DNA of 64,000 nt. Origin: Trichoplax adhaerens (Eukaryota > Placozoa > Uniplacotomia > Trichoplacea > Trichoplacidae). The first letter of the stretch is position 1. Each line of letters starts with the position of its first letter. Positions 1-13,162 of the stretch are shown here, piece after piece. The stretch covers positions 1,075,316 through 1,139,315 of the forward strand of contig NW_002060960.1 of NCBI RefSeq assembly GCF_000150275.1, written 5' to 3'. The position numbers were made by a program, and so were the translations under genes. The notes beneath the pieces were generated by a model that was not told the DNA's origin, made no database searches, and saw only the letters and a list, made by a program, of their open reading frames with translations.

Positions 1-3000
1 CCTCCAATTGTTTAGCAAAGTTGTAATGAGTTGTTCTTAGATGGATGCGATCGAACCTTTCAGCCACATCAATTGCCTATTGACAGTGTTCATAAAAGAT
101 TAAGAATTAATTTTAATCTTAAGCCAACTGTTAACAACAAAGTTTATCGGCAGAATATCATACCTTCTTCCACTGTCCGCTAGCTTGATAGAAGTTATTA
201 AGTAAATCAAATCTATTGCATTCTTTGTATAACTTTTCAGCTTCATCCTATTACAAAAATATTCGCTGCTTTAGGGATATCAGCAAAATGGGGAAAATAG
301 CGACCACGGTACTGTAAGACTATACAGATGTAAATTAGTATTTAGTATTTTGTAATTTACCAGTTGGCCTAGCTGAATTGCCAATGTAGCAAGTTGGCAT
401 TCAATTTCTGGTTCTTTTTTGGCTTCTCGTAGTGCTCGCGAACCTCTTGCATGCCCCATATTACCAAGACATACAGAAGCAACATCCAGTCGACGTGTTT
501 TTATGCACATACGAGCTAGATTTTCCCAAACAGTCTCGCTAAGAAATACGATTCAAATCAGGATTAAAGTGGCCCATGATTCATTGACTGTACTATGTAG
601 AAATATAATCAGAAATAAATACCTTTTAATGGCCTTGATCGCTTTGAAAGCTTCATCCATATTTCCAGTTGTTAAGTTAAAACTAAAGTTCATCATGGCT
701 TTCATAGTGGTTTCATCACTATCTTCAAGACCTATGAAATCTCTCATTACTACTCTTCCGACATAGGGAAAAGTTTTTGCATTGTCTTCACTATCACTTT
801 TTCTGGATGGGTGGACATCGTCAATTTCAGATAGCTAGATTAGATAATGAAATCATGTAGAATTTGTAATAATAACTTAATAAAGTTGTGATGTTTAGGA
901 AAAACTTAGCTAGTTTTGCTACCATAACTTCTGTACTTCGCAAAGTTTTACATACCTTCTTTAGAAAGAAATAATAAGGCGACCCAATTCCCAGTAAGCC
1001 TTACACAACAAATAAATACATCAGCTAAAGTTTAACTGTTAAAGGTTATATTAAATCTGATCAGAGCCATTTTTTGTTAGTTATTCAAAAAAATAGCCTC
1101 ATCGCATTTAAAAATTTCTAGATCGTGACAATCACAAAGATATTAAATCCATCTATCGATTCTAACTTAATGCATTATAGTATAGATAGGAATTCATCAA
1201 CTAATTTTAACAGCATAAGTATAGCCCAAGAATTTGACTTTCTGTTATTATTAGAGTAAAATCATAGCATTAAAGTTTACGTATTATTTTTATTTGCCTC
1301 TAATTTAAATATCGATCTATACCATTACAGATAGAAAATCATAATTTTAAATTTTAGTAGCAGTAATACATTTAAATCTATAATAAAGTGCAAGTTCGAA
1401 GTATTAGGGCATTAATTCTTTCAACAAGTAGAATTTTATCTGATGTCTTAAACTGTTCTCTTTAGGAGCTGTAGTTGACTGGGTTACATTATAAACTAAT
1501 ATAGAGCTTACTTTGAAAGCTGGTTTCCACATTTGACGATTCTTGGAGCACAACGCCGTTCTCAGGCGTGCTAAATAAGGTGGCAATCTTAGTTGTCTAG
1601 AAATTGTAACCAATAGTAATAATTTTAGTTCAACCTGTTATTCTGAGCTAAAGCAGTAAATGCATTAAAAAGTAAGTCAAGCAGCTGATGAAATTGTACT
1701 CTAAATAAATCTTAATAATAAAATAAATGAATGTAATGACCGACTTAAAAGTGTACCTTGTTAGAAGTCTTGTTATTATCGCTAGCTTGATCATTTTTAG
1801 ACTTTCGATATAATGACGCATTATGATCATGATTTATATAACTTGGAATTAACTCACAAGCTAATAATTTCACTTCTTTAGAATCCCAATAATGATTGAC
1901 AGGTATACAGCGTTGAATCTCAGGTTCTTTATTGGCATTATTCTTACGATTTTTACTACGATGATCAGTACTTTCCCATTTGCAAAAGTCAAAGCCCTGT
2001 ATACTGTCTACTTCAGTTTCCCAAACATAAAGGACTGGCGATGGGTCTCCATTCGTCTAATAATAGACAATGATATACTTTAGTTAAGATATAGAATCAG
2101 ATCATAAAATCGATATTCGATAAGACATTTCGTGACACTTTATATCGTGAAATCAATGCCATAAAACCAGTAGGATTTTATGTAATTGCTCAGAAATGTC
2201 ATTTATAACAGAATTACGCGCATTAATTCCATGTATATTCATGCTACGCAAATAAGTAATTTAGACATCTATGTAGCTGCACTGTTTGCTTCTTTAATTA
2301 CTGACAAGGCAAATATTGAATTTCATTTTACATACATTATTCATACTTATACAATTATAGAAGATCACATATTGTAAATTTTCTTACTTGACGAGTTATA
2401 AAGCTAACTTTGCTTCCACTGCAATTGCAACGAATTGAGGTAATCTGACTGAACTTGGGTATAGATTCTGCGACAAATTTGGGGTTACAATGTTGCCTAG
2501 CCTCTCTATATAACATAAAATCGCATCATAAGCAGCAGCAAAACTAGTTTTACAGTAAATGAAATAAAAGTCGCTGTTTGTATATTACCTCCTTGATAAA
2601 TCAAAGACTTTAATATATCCTGCACTACTTGCAGCACATAAATAGTTTCCACAAATATCGATCACAACTGGATCGCCTTCAGTCTCAGCAAAAGTTAGCA
2701 ATTGCTTGACAATTCCCTATATACAAAGTGTGAAAAAATGAATCTTATGTTTCGTAGAACGATTTAATATTAGGGTACTGTAGCACGATATCAATTCATC
2801 GTTCTGCCAAATCGAACTTGATTAGCACCTGAAAATTCCTGACTTGAATATTATTGCCTTCACCAATATAAACGCTATCAGCATGTAGTGCAATAATAAA
2901 GGAATTGGTAGAGAAAGATCCTAAACAGTCGGAAGAAAGTAAAACTTTAGTCTTATTGTTATTTCGAAAGTTAGTGTTCAGTATTAGTGAATTGTCTATA

Positions 3001-6000
3001 GTAAAATGATTAACCTGCCGCTCTGGCAAATTGCTTATCCCTAGAAACTTCGTATATTACTAGCTGCGAACCGTTCCAGACTGCCACTTTATCCTATGCA
3101 GAATATTTTATTACTATATGATGTCTTACCCAAGGAAATAAGATACTGTTATAATCCTTAGTTAAGCGAATATACGTACTTTACAAGCAAAAATGCCCTT
3201 TATGTGAATATCAGTCTTTAATTCCTGTAGCATTTGTGTCCCATAGCAATAAATAGATAATTGACTTGGAGACACTTGAATTGCAGCAACATCGTCACCG
3301 AAGTGGTGGCTCATAATCTGTTCACTTAATATATAAGCAGCGATTCCGGTTCTGGTAGCAATTAATGTTCCAGAAGCATCCCACTGCATGACACGTATAC
3401 ATAAAAGCATTACGCAATTTTCTTCTAATATTATTATCACGGCATTAAAATAATTTAAATCAGTTAATTTCAGTCGTACAATCTGATACTAACCCCAATT
3501 TGTAGTAAATCGCCTGTTTCTAAAGAAGTAGGTGTTTGCATCTCCCAGCAATTCTCGTTGTCATCTTGTGATGAAATTGGTGCCGTCCTTTTCCAAGTAA
3601 CAACACGGCCATTATTCGTACCAGCAGCCAAAATTCCTTACGTAGTATGATTTTCATGAATAAATTTGTATTCGCAGTATATAATTTGGTCTAGTTTTGA
3701 TCATTATATATATAACAGTAGGATTGCTGCATATTCAAACAGAAGAGACAAGTACCTTTTTTGAGATCGTAAGCAATACAGCTAACGTGTTCGCTGGAAG
3801 TAAATGCGTGGCCTTCTAATCGTAATTTGTAATTTTTTTCCGTATTCAAATCCCACATTCTATATTATTTGCGTAAGTTACGGAATTATTAGTCAAGGAA
3901 TTATAAAGCAATATGATAGATGTTCTTACAGAACTTAGCAATCATTACAAAAATTCACAGTTAGGACTTCTAATCAATACCTAACAAGATTTTCGCCAGA
4001 TGTGGTTGCTAAAATTCCATCTATGGTCCATATAACGTCACAATGAGGTGAATTGCCTTTCGTTAGCTTCACCTTTAATTCCGTTGTTAATGAGTATTTG
4101 TAAAAGTTGCAATGTATTTTATAGTTTATCAGAAATTAAATATGACTTGATTACAATTATATCAGTATGATTTCGTAATATGTATTAAACCTGAGAGATT
4201 TCATTTGCTACTCCATCAGCGGAAACACCAAATTGTGATAGCATTAAATTTTTGGTAATGGCAACTATGATTCCTTTCTTCGGGAAGAAAGAAAGGAATA
4301 AGATAGGTCCCTCAACAGAAAATGAGGGAGAAAAATTATTTTTTCCATCGAAATACCAAACAGCGCCTGTAATGACATAGAGATTGTTACTCAAAAATAA
4401 ATATGTTTAAATAGATTGTACGATCAACTTTGCTTATTCAATTTATAGATTGAGGTGACAGCTCACAATTTTAGTTAACTACACAGTTGTATATTGTATT
4501 ATCCTATAAATTGATAACTGCGACGATTTACACTCAATACCTTCAGAACCGCCAAAGTAGCAAGAATAAGCTTGAGCTTCTATAGAAGCTACGATAGATT
4601 CTCCTTTTTTGTCGCTGCTACTGCCCCAATTAAATCGGTCTAAGGCGTTTTCGTCGCCACTGACCGCTGCTCTCGCCAAATCACTTAAATTGCTAAGTTA
4701 AAAGAATAGACATATTGTTTTTATCGCATATGCTTTTTGCAATAACGTTGAATAGAACCTACTTTTCCGGAATTAACGAACTTTTATCAATCTAATTGTG
4801 GATGCTTTAGTCACATATTTAGGCTCCTAATTGCTATACTAATTCTTTCAATAACTGCAAGAGTTTATATTTTCGAAAAACGCTATTTCATTTTTAAGCT
4901 TGCATAATGGTGTATAGAACGTATACGTAAGTTAGATTATTTTTTTCTTGATATTATAATGCAATTAGACCAGTAGATAATAATTAATTTATTAATTATT
5001 ACTTACAGTAGACAATAATATGATTGATCAGATTGACGAGGCTAATGCCCCAACTCGTTTGCTTTTGCGTACTGCTGTAAGTTACACATTCAGAGGTTCT
5101 ACTCTATACCCTAATAGTAATATCTACGAATTATAGAGTTTAATCATGTTATAACAGCACTTTAAGTGGCTATGTACGGAAAGAACTATGCGATTATAAG
5201 TCTATTCTCAAAATATACTAGCAAAAATTCTGTCACTAAAACTTGGTAATTGCTGTAGAATATTCATGAGCATTAATGCATAGCTTTACTGGAGACATAC
5301 TCTGAAAGACCTTTCGTCGATTTGAATACACAGTTCGTTATGGACTGCATAGGGGAAATATCATACTGTTGAACAGGAATTTTTTGTACACAGCCCTTCA
5401 TATCTGCCTTCCATATTACAAAATGGCCGTTCTGAATGTTAAAATATAAGTCAAATGGTTTAGAATTTTTGCTGCTAAGTGTGGTAGAATGAAAATCATT
5501 CAGATAATTTAGACTTTATGAAGAATGCAACTAACGGTCGAATCTTAACAAACCTCATCACCACTGACTAATGAGTTTCCATGCCCATTCCAACTTATAA
5601 CACTAACACATGTCTTATGAGACTGATTTAAAATGATTTGACTATTGTCTTGCTTTAACCATATAATTATTTCACCATTGTCCCACCCAACAGCCAGAAC
5701 ATCACGATGAGGATGCCACTCAATGTAGCTAACCGATGATTGCTTCTGGATAGTTATATCTTCCATCAGTTCACCCTTTCATGAAAGAAAGCAAGGACAA
5801 TGTTACTAATGCAGGAAGGTCTTATTTTATCATCATGCTAGAGAATTAATTAACCTGGTATTTAACGGAAAGTTTTATATGGGCGACATATTTTTAAGCA
5901 GAAAGTTATTCTATATTCACAGTTACTACAGTTAAGAGTTTGGAGGTATAAAATTTGCTATTATTGCTTGTATTTATTCCGAGATAACTAAATTAATTTG

Positions 6001-6861
6001 TTTTTCAAGACACATTTAACAATTTTTTGAAAATTAACAGTATGTAAAATTACTAATAGAAATAAAACGTGCAACATCATAGAAAATACTTGAAGATTAT
6101 TATCACTTAAATTTAATACTGTACGTCTAGGAACCTTTAAGTTTTCGCAATTAACTACCTAAAATCCTAGGTTAATCATTTTTATCTTAAAATTGCACTC
6201 AAATCAAATATGCATTGCCACAATTAAGTTTCTACCAGCGAAAATGTTAGTAATATAAAGTAAAATGACAGTTCATCCTGATACTGAATTGAATATAATT
6301 TATTATGATTGAAAATGATATTTTATCCTGGATTCAACTTTGGATACATAAAGTACGCATATGATTGCATACTTTGGATGTGGCGATAATTTCTTCGTAC
6401 GTTATTTTTAAAAGATTTTAAACTGGAAATATTACAGTAAAATTATAACATAGAAAATAGATGTAATCTTGTTGATATGTAAAGAAAAGTACAGAGAAAT
6501 TGTGGCAATTTAATCAGAATTAGCTTGCTTGCGGTATTGAATTTTAAATGTTTCGTTTTTAATTCTATTTTTAAACTACATATTCAGTCATGCAGGTAAA
6601 ATAGTGTAGCTTATCAAAATGTGGTCATTGTCCCTGTTGCCAATGATTTTATGGTGCATAGCCATGTTCACAAGGCTAACTGGTACATTAGTCATTATTT
6701 TTCGGTGATCTTACCTCATTACTGTAAATATTAACTTCTCCAGAGACTTCATCTCGCCCCTTAACGGCAACAGCAAGTAATTGACTAACTGTGTGCCAAG
6801 CTATCTTGGTATTAAATCCTTCAGAAGGCGCATTAAGCTTCTTGTCAAAGTATACAGCCAT
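1..6861 (-). CDS. IFT140: Intraflagellar transport protein 140 (5' part, gene continues beyond the left edge)
   Basis: IFT140 is a core subunit of the IFT-A complex, which drives retrograde transport in cilia. Start codon at 6859-6861. Twenty exons on the minus strand keep phase: 6715-6861, 5554-5775, 5301-5431, 4541-4692, 4191-4366, 3981-4072, 3756-3859, 3494-3636, 3180-3383, 3015-3093, 2829-2920, 2589-2716, 2388-2505, 1757-2056, 1512-1596, 956-999, 623-834, 361-538, 164-247 and 1-76 (open). Recognition strings: [42 protein letters not shown] and [18 protein letters not shown], all close to vertebrate IFT140. The N-terminal half is WD40 propeller. The last exons enter the TPR-like helical half, so roughly half the protein is outside the window. 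All exon junctions are GT-AG and no frame breaks were seen. The family assignment is very secure; single exon edges may be off by a few bases. Confidence 0.96.
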
Positions 6862-7370
6862 CGTTCACCTTGATTTTGTCAGATCTTTTTATGGTATTGA
6901 TAATGCCTTGTAACTATAAAATATAAAACGTTTGAGTAGCGCAAAATAAGTCCATTCTAAGGTCGAGAAAGTATTAAATTACTAGCACCTTGAGTTTAAT
7001 AAGATTACGAATGAATATCTACATCTCTTTTAGGTGGTTTTTTATTCGACTTAGGTGGCTATAGTATCGAAATGGGTATGGAATTTGGGACTATTTTATA
7101 CTGATGTAAGTAATACCGTACTGTATATCACTATTGTAACTGAGTTTGTTAGTTTAAATTTGCGTTGATGAACACTACATTGCTGCTAAGAAAAACAGGC
7201 GAACTAAAGCCGATATCGCGTAGTCTTCAATTATTTCACTATCCCTTACTAACTAGAGATAGAACAGCATGCAGGAATAATTTAAAATTGAATCGTTTAT
7301 GTTGATGTTCTAGATAACAGAGAAATCGATATTCTAAAATTGCTTCAACAATGGTTGTAAAATAGATATA
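6862..7370. other. Upstream flank of IFT140
   Basis: AT-rich flank directly upstream of the IFT140 start codon. I looked for an RFX X-box, expected for ciliary genes, and saw no convincing match. No coding signal was recognised. Confidence 0.4.
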
Positions 7371-7379
7371 CAGTACATA

Positions 7380-7500
7380 CCTGAACATAAAATAGCTAAC
7401 CCGATAGACACCAAGGATGATGTCTTCTAAATACACAAGATTAAGCTTTGGAGTATCGTAAACTTTAATTTGAGATCCAATTCCAATATTGAAAAGGGGA
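7380..7500 (-). pseudogene. Orphan exon-like stretch resembling a P2X receptor N-terminus
   Basis: On the minus strand, about 7,393-7,500, one frame reads VYDTPKLNLVYLEDIILGVYR followed by a hydrophobic stretch and a GT donor (CAG/GTATGT). P2X ATP-gated channels begin with a cytosolic Y-[DE]-T-P-[KR] motif, then a Gly-x-x-x-Arg segment leading into TM1, and this stretch resembles that pattern. No ATG is in frame just upstream, and no further P2X exons fit in the roughly 500 bp before IFT140 begins. It may be a relic exon, a first exon whose partners are elsewhere, or chance similarity. Confidence 0.25.
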
Positions 7501-7967
7501 ATGACGGCGTGTTAAATAATTTTTATGCTATCTAAAAGGATATCAAGCCTCGTTCAACGTGATATGTTGCCTCCAATGGATTTGAATAGGTTAGTGTATT
7601 CAGTGATGATCATAGAAATGTTTGATTCATACCAGTTTCAGATTAGTGTCTTTATTCCAGCATTATTGCCTATACTCGCCCTAATCCAGTATTTGTATCG
7701 CAGGCTACCCCGACGTCGTTATTAGCAACACTTGCCGATGCGGATAAAATGCTTTTGACCATTTGGTAAACATGACAACGCCGACTTAGAACGGTATCCT
7801 GTACTCTAGAGGATCGATCTGCGAACTGCGCAGGTACGGTGTTGTTCAGTGCTCACTACAGTACATTCCACTACAGTGTACAGTATAGTACTGTGTTAAC
7901 TGTACAGTACTGTACTGTACTTAAAGTACTGTAATCCTTTACTCCAACTTTTCATATGATGATGCTC
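7500..7967. other. Non-coding flank rich in GTACTGTAC palindromes
   Basis: No gene recognised. From about 7,850 to 7,935 the sequence is crowded with overlapping TACAGTA/TACTGTA words and their palindromic joins. It leads directly into the minisatellite. Confidence 0.4.
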
Positions 7968-8770
7968 GTCTCTTTCTGAACCCATGTAAAAAGGATTGAG
8001 CATGGAGTTCTCATTAGTTCAACTTTGAACGATTTAATGTATATATATGCGATATATACATTATATCATCATCATCATCATGTCTCTTTCTGAACCCATG
8101 TGAAAAGGATTGAGCATGGAGTTCTCAGTAGTTCAATTTTGAACGATTTAATGTATATGTATATGATATATAGATATATACAGTACATTATATCATTATC
8201 ATCATGTCTCTTTCTGAACCCATGTCAAAAGGATTGAGCATGGAGTTCTCAGTAGTTCAACTTTGAACGATTTAATGTATATGCGATATATACATTATAT
8301 CATCATCATCATCATGTCTCTTTCTGAACCCATGTCAAAAGGATTGAGCATGGAGTTCTCAGTAGTTCAATTTTGAACGATTTAATGTATATGTATATGA
8401 TATATAGATATATACAGTACATTATATCATTATCATCATGTCTCTTTCTGAACCCATGTCAAAAGGATTGAGCATGGAGTTCTCAGTAGTTCAACTTTGA
8501 ACGATTTAATGTATATGTAACATATACATTATATCATCATCATCACGTCTCTTTCTGAACCCATGTTTAAAGGGATTGAGCATGGAGTTCTCAGTAGTTC
8601 AACTTTAAACGATTTAATTTATATATATATGATATATAGATATATACATTATATCATTATCATCATGTCTCTTTCTGAACCCACGTAAAAGGATTGAGCA
8701 TGGAGTTCTCAGTAGTTCCAACTTTGAATGATTTAATGTATATATGATATATAGATATATATATTATACA
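7968..8770. repeat. Minisatellite, seven copies with alternating period
   Basis: Seven head-to-tail copies begin with GTCTCTTTCTGAACCCA at 7968, 8082, 8206, 8316, 8440, 8547 and 8667. Spacings are 114, 124, 110, 124, 107 and 120 bp. Each unit has a conserved half (through GGATTGAGCATGGAGTTCTC and GTTCAACTTTGAAC, itself an inverted repeat) and a variable TATA-rich half. The longer spacings carry an extra TATAGATATATACAG-type segment, so short and long units alternate. This suggests the last expansion copied a dimer of about 234 bp. No coding role is seen. Confidence 0.93.
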
Positions 8771-8778
8771 TGTACATA

Positions 8779-8877
8779 CAGTCGTGCAACCATTCGAACA
8801 TTGGCCGTTACCTATATATATATATACATTAGACATGTTCACACAGTCGTACAACCATAATGATGGCTGCACGACTG
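8779..8877. repeat. Foldback next to the minisatellite
   Basis: CAGTCGTGCAACCAT occurs at 8779-8793 and, with one change, at 8844-8858. The latter is followed after a 4-base loop by ATGGCTGCACGACTG at 8863-8877. The arms pair at 13 of 15 positions. The duplicated arm and tight loop could form a hairpin or be the end of a small foldback element. Confidence 0.6.
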
Positions 8878-8879
8878 TC

Positions 8880-9945
8880 ACTGTACTGTACAGGAAGAAC
8901 TTCCTCTTCATAGATGTCTTCTAGCATAGTGATGTAATCGATGATACGCGCACACTTAAATGCTCTTGTCTCATCGAGACAAGAAAACGATTTCGAGTGA
9001 TCGCTGTCTTGGATTGCAGAAATTAAATTGGCGTGCTCTCCGTCGAGTCATAATGAAACGTTTTCTTATGTCGATGATGTCATCTTTCTTGTAAAACAGT
9101 TCCGTTCTGTGACTGTTAATTTGCTACCTAGCTATCGCCAGGCGTAGAGGGAAGAAAAAGACCTAGAGTGCATAACTGTTTACTGACACTTTGTCAGTAC
9201 TGTACAGTAATAAGTCTTCATAAGGGTGCAAGTGAAGGCGCAGGGTAGCTAATCTGTTATTGGTTTTAGTAAACCAAAGAGAGCGACAACGAGAAAGTTC
9301 TGTGCAAAGTAATGCAAAGGCCTATCTTTTTTTTCTGTTCAATCTACTATACGGTATTAAAGTGCAAACCAACTTTCGAGCTAGATATTGATTGTAAACC
9401 GATGTTGCCCTGTTGCAGATTACGAAACAGTTAAAGTAGCAAGCGAAGTAAGCTCCGCATACTATATTTAGCATCATCACTTTCCGTTTTTCTCGTTTCT
9501 TAACAGTATAACACTGTATCGCTGTACTACAGTTAGGGTTAACACTGACTGCAGTATTCATTATAATATTATACTCGATATAGTAACTCGTGGCAACAAA
9601 TTACAAGAACGAATGCCTTTAATGCTGACATCTTGAGAATAAATTTGGTCGAGCTCGATTATTCTCGCTTAAATCGTAGCAAGATCAATAGGGAACTGTA
9701 GGCTAAAAATTTCAGGTCATGATATCGTATAGCATCACTATCACATACGATCATGTAGACTGTACTGACAGTTTACAGAAGGCGTGCCGACCTGTCTGAA
9801 TTGTCCAGTATGGTATTTTCCGTACTGCACTGAGAAGCGTATACTGAACACTGTAAGGTGAGTTCATTTTAAGAGAGTAGACACAACACTGTAACTGAAC
9901 TTTCTGCCTAGAGGTGAAAGGTAAAGGGGCATCCAAAGCTGCAGC
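8880..9945. other. Upstream flank of the DECR2-type gene
   Basis: No gene recognised. Small open frames on the minus strand (9,322-9,561 and 9,751-9,966) lack family resemblance, and the second overlaps the DECR2 start. The 3-kb gap between the divergent IFT140 and DECR2 starts holds the minisatellite and probably both promoters. Confidence 0.4.
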
Positions 9946-12900
9946 ATGGCTCACGAAACAGATCAATGTTTAAAGAACTACAAGTACTATTTTAAATCTG
10001 ACATTTTGGCTAATAAAGTAGCCTTTATTAGTGGTGGTGGTTCAGGAATTTGCTTTAGAATTACCGAAATATACATGAGGTAACTTGTAGCGTAAATTTG
10101 CCGATGGGTACACCACCCGGATAGACAAATATTACAGGCTCAAACCTTGCAACACTGCCACCATACGACCTTGTTAGACGAACACGAGTAGTAGTCGTCA
10201 TAGTCATTGGCAGTGATTAAACATGTAAAATTATATTTCATCTATTTACGTGGAGCTTAGCGTGCTATATTAGTAGATGTGATCGAAATGCGGATTTCAA
10301 CGTAACAATGAAAGACTAGAAAACAGTTCAAAACATCTGTGTCAGATTTGGTGACCTGTAAACATACGTAGGCTTACATTTCAGTATCAGTGTCGATATT
10401 GGATACTAATTAAGGTAGCGTTGTTGGACGCGATTTTCTTGGATTGCAAACGATCGGCAGAAATCATTAGGCATCAACAAACTGGCTAAATTTTGTAGCT
10501 CATTCTCGAAATCAAATTTGCTAAAGTTACAGTTTGTAATACATATGACTGTGCGATTATCTCTTACTGGAGTACAGTTATGTACAGTACTCGCATAAAC
10601 ACTTGATATAGTATGGATTATGGAATTTTCGTATTTATAAAAACGTAAACTGCTCTAATCACGTACAGATTGCTAGAATACGTTGGCTAACTGAATCTAC
10701 TGCCTAGAAAAGGAGAGCAGTCAGAGCTGCTGTACCTACTGTATAGAGCTAAAGCAGTTCATTATAATAATTTTATTTGTATTTACGCGTATTTTTATGT
10801 GATATGTGGAACGTTTATACATTAATTATATTTGTATTTACAAGTTACCTGCAGTAGTACGTTGGTGATTGTTGTAATCAGTCGATCATGTAAATGTTAA
10901 CTGGGTGGAATTGACTAAGCTATAATATTAATAATTATATATAATCGTAAGGGAATTAGTATTAAGTACGATATAAAAGTTTCTCGAAATAATACTTTTT
11001 GTTACATCTACTCGATAAATGTAACCTGTATACAAACGCTGTAAACTACGCGTATAGGCCGTTATACGTACGATGATAGAATGGAAATTACTGTATCCAA
11101 ATAATATTGAATGAATGATTTTACTATCTATGAACACTACTGACAAAGCAATGCACCTTTAGACTAAAGTCTTGCTTTATATAACTATGTCAGTGGAAAT
11201 AGAGTACAGATTGCAAACCTTGCTAATAATAATGGAATCTTTGTTATATCTTATTCATTGCAAAACAGGCATGGATGCGATACCGTGATAGCTAGCCGCA
11301 ATTTTAATCGCGTAAAAGAGGTACAGTGTAGTTACGGCTATAGATTGTATCCATAAGCAACGACACTCATTGTGAACTGTTATTTTTTATAGTAATTTGT
11401 ACATATTACATTACTTGAGTTTCAGTATTCGAATTAAGATTTGATTTTATTAAATTTAGTAAACCTTTATCAGGTGGATCATAGTTAGTTTTTAACTATA
11501 GTCCTTAAATAAATACCGTTCAAGTTATTAACATCTATACTCATGTTAACAAACTACTGACAGGCTGCGGAAAGGCTGGAGAAGGCAACAGGCCGTAGAT
11601 GTTTACCTGTCCGAATGGATGTACGAAAGGTGAATTCAGCAGTCTCTATTAATTTTCGAACTCAGATGTTATCTTATAAGTAATGATACGGTACTATCGG
11701 TCTGTCTATAGACAATAGTTGAATGCTTACCATCTGCAACATACATCGCAACTAACAAGCATATGTAGATTTATTAACAGTACATGTTTATGATTGATAC
11801 AGCCTCAAGAAATTCAAGATGCGGTTGATCAAGCATTGAGCCACTACAATCGAATCGATATTTTAATTAATGGAGCTGCGGGCAATTTCTTGTGCCCTGC
11901 TAGTAGATTATCTTATAATGCATTCAGAACAGGTGACTCAATTGTGGATATTGACCTAGTTGTATACTTATTATTCACTTCTGTTAAAGTACTATGCCAG
12001 ATTATTGTCAAAGTACGCGTATCGTAAATTAGCCGTAATACTTATAAAGTTATGGATATGGAATTATTTTACTCTAATGATGATACGTTTCTATCTTGAA
12101 CCCTTTAGTCATCGAAATTGATACGCTAGGAACATTTAATTTGAGCAAAGCTGTTTACGAAAAGTATTTCTCTGTAAGTAATTTTCAACCTTTACCATGT
12201 TTTATAGCCCTTAAGTATACCTTACTAAATATAATAATGCTTATGACCACTACAGAAACATGGAGGAAATATAATCAACATATCAGCTACTCTACACTAT
12301 AATGGCGACGTACTTCAGGTTGCATTTTAAGCCTTACGTATTTAATTGCAAAGTATTTTGCGAATTGTATAGCTGTAAAGAATCCAACAAGATATTGCTT
12401 AATAATTCCCCTATAAAACGCTTTTTGAAAGTTTAATATTTTTTCCACGAAATACTAGGTACATGTTGGTGCTGCAAAGGCTGCAATTGGTATGCAAATA
12501 TAATCACACGTTCTATATTATTAATTTCCAATTTTTACTTACGCGTATATATAATTATCGAACCCATCGTTTTTATTATTAACTGATATTAAATTAAGTT
12601 AGATCGGATATGTAAATTTATTTGTTTAAAGTTATGGTGTAAATTCTGATTCGTAATGATACAATGTCTGCAACTAGATGCTATGACAAAACACTTGGCT
12701 AGGGAATGGGGTCGTGATGGCGTCCGTGTCAACTGTATTGCTCCTGGCCCAATAGCTGATACCGAAGGAATGAGAAGATTAGGTACGCGTATGATTCTTA
12801 ACTAAAATGTGTTGAAAATATGTGATATTTGTTAAACTTGATTGTACTTTTCTCAGTTTTACCGCTAGGCCTATGATAATTTAAAACTAACTTTGTGTAT

Positions 12901-13162
12901 TGTATTCCCCGATTTATTCTCTGTAATACATAAATTAGGCGGAGACAAAGAGGAACTAGCTCGGCATGTAAAAGAAGATATTCCTCTTGGTAGGATGGGT
13001 TCACGTATAGACATCGGAGATTCGGCGGTTTACTTGGGTTCCGAGGTTTCGTCATACATTACAGGAACAGTACTTATCGTTGATGGAGGAACTTGTATGG
13101 TATCCCGCCGAAATATATTTGAGGCGGAACGAATGATGCGAAAACTTGCTAGTAAACTCTAA
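9946..13162 (+). CDS. DECR2: Peroxisomal 2,4-dienoyl-CoA reductase (DECR2-like)
   Basis: A short-chain dehydrogenase that uses NADPH to reduce 2,4-dienoyl-CoA intermediates, allowing peroxisomal beta-oxidation of polyunsaturated fatty acids. Nine exons join in phase to 289 codons plus stop: 9946-10079, 11269-11320, 11564-11629, 11803-11932, 12109-12173, 12256-12318, 12459-12489, 12678-12782 and 12939-13162. Landmarks: [15 protein letters not shown] (dinucleotide-binding start, residues 22-35), [32 protein letters not shown] with the active-site Lys, and [17 protein letters not shown]. The protein ends in SKL, a type 1 peroxisomal targeting signal. Length matches human DECR2 (about 292). One oddity: the last Gly of the TGxxxGxG motif is Cys36 (TGC). 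Start chosen because it gives the family N-terminus and in-phase exon 1. Confidence 0.95.

Noticed and set aside
7525-7725. 66-codon + strand frame upstream of the minisatellite
   Set aside because: No family resemblance, no splice context, length expected by chance.
7968-8770. Possible CRISPR array
   Set aside because: Units are contiguous and about 115 bp long with AT-rich variable halves rather than short repeats separated by unique spacers; the genome is eukaryotic.
12893-12938. Upstream extension of the last DECR2 exon as a separate open frame
   Set aside because: The exon begins at 12,939 after an AG acceptor in the phase required by the previous exon; the extra codons are intron.
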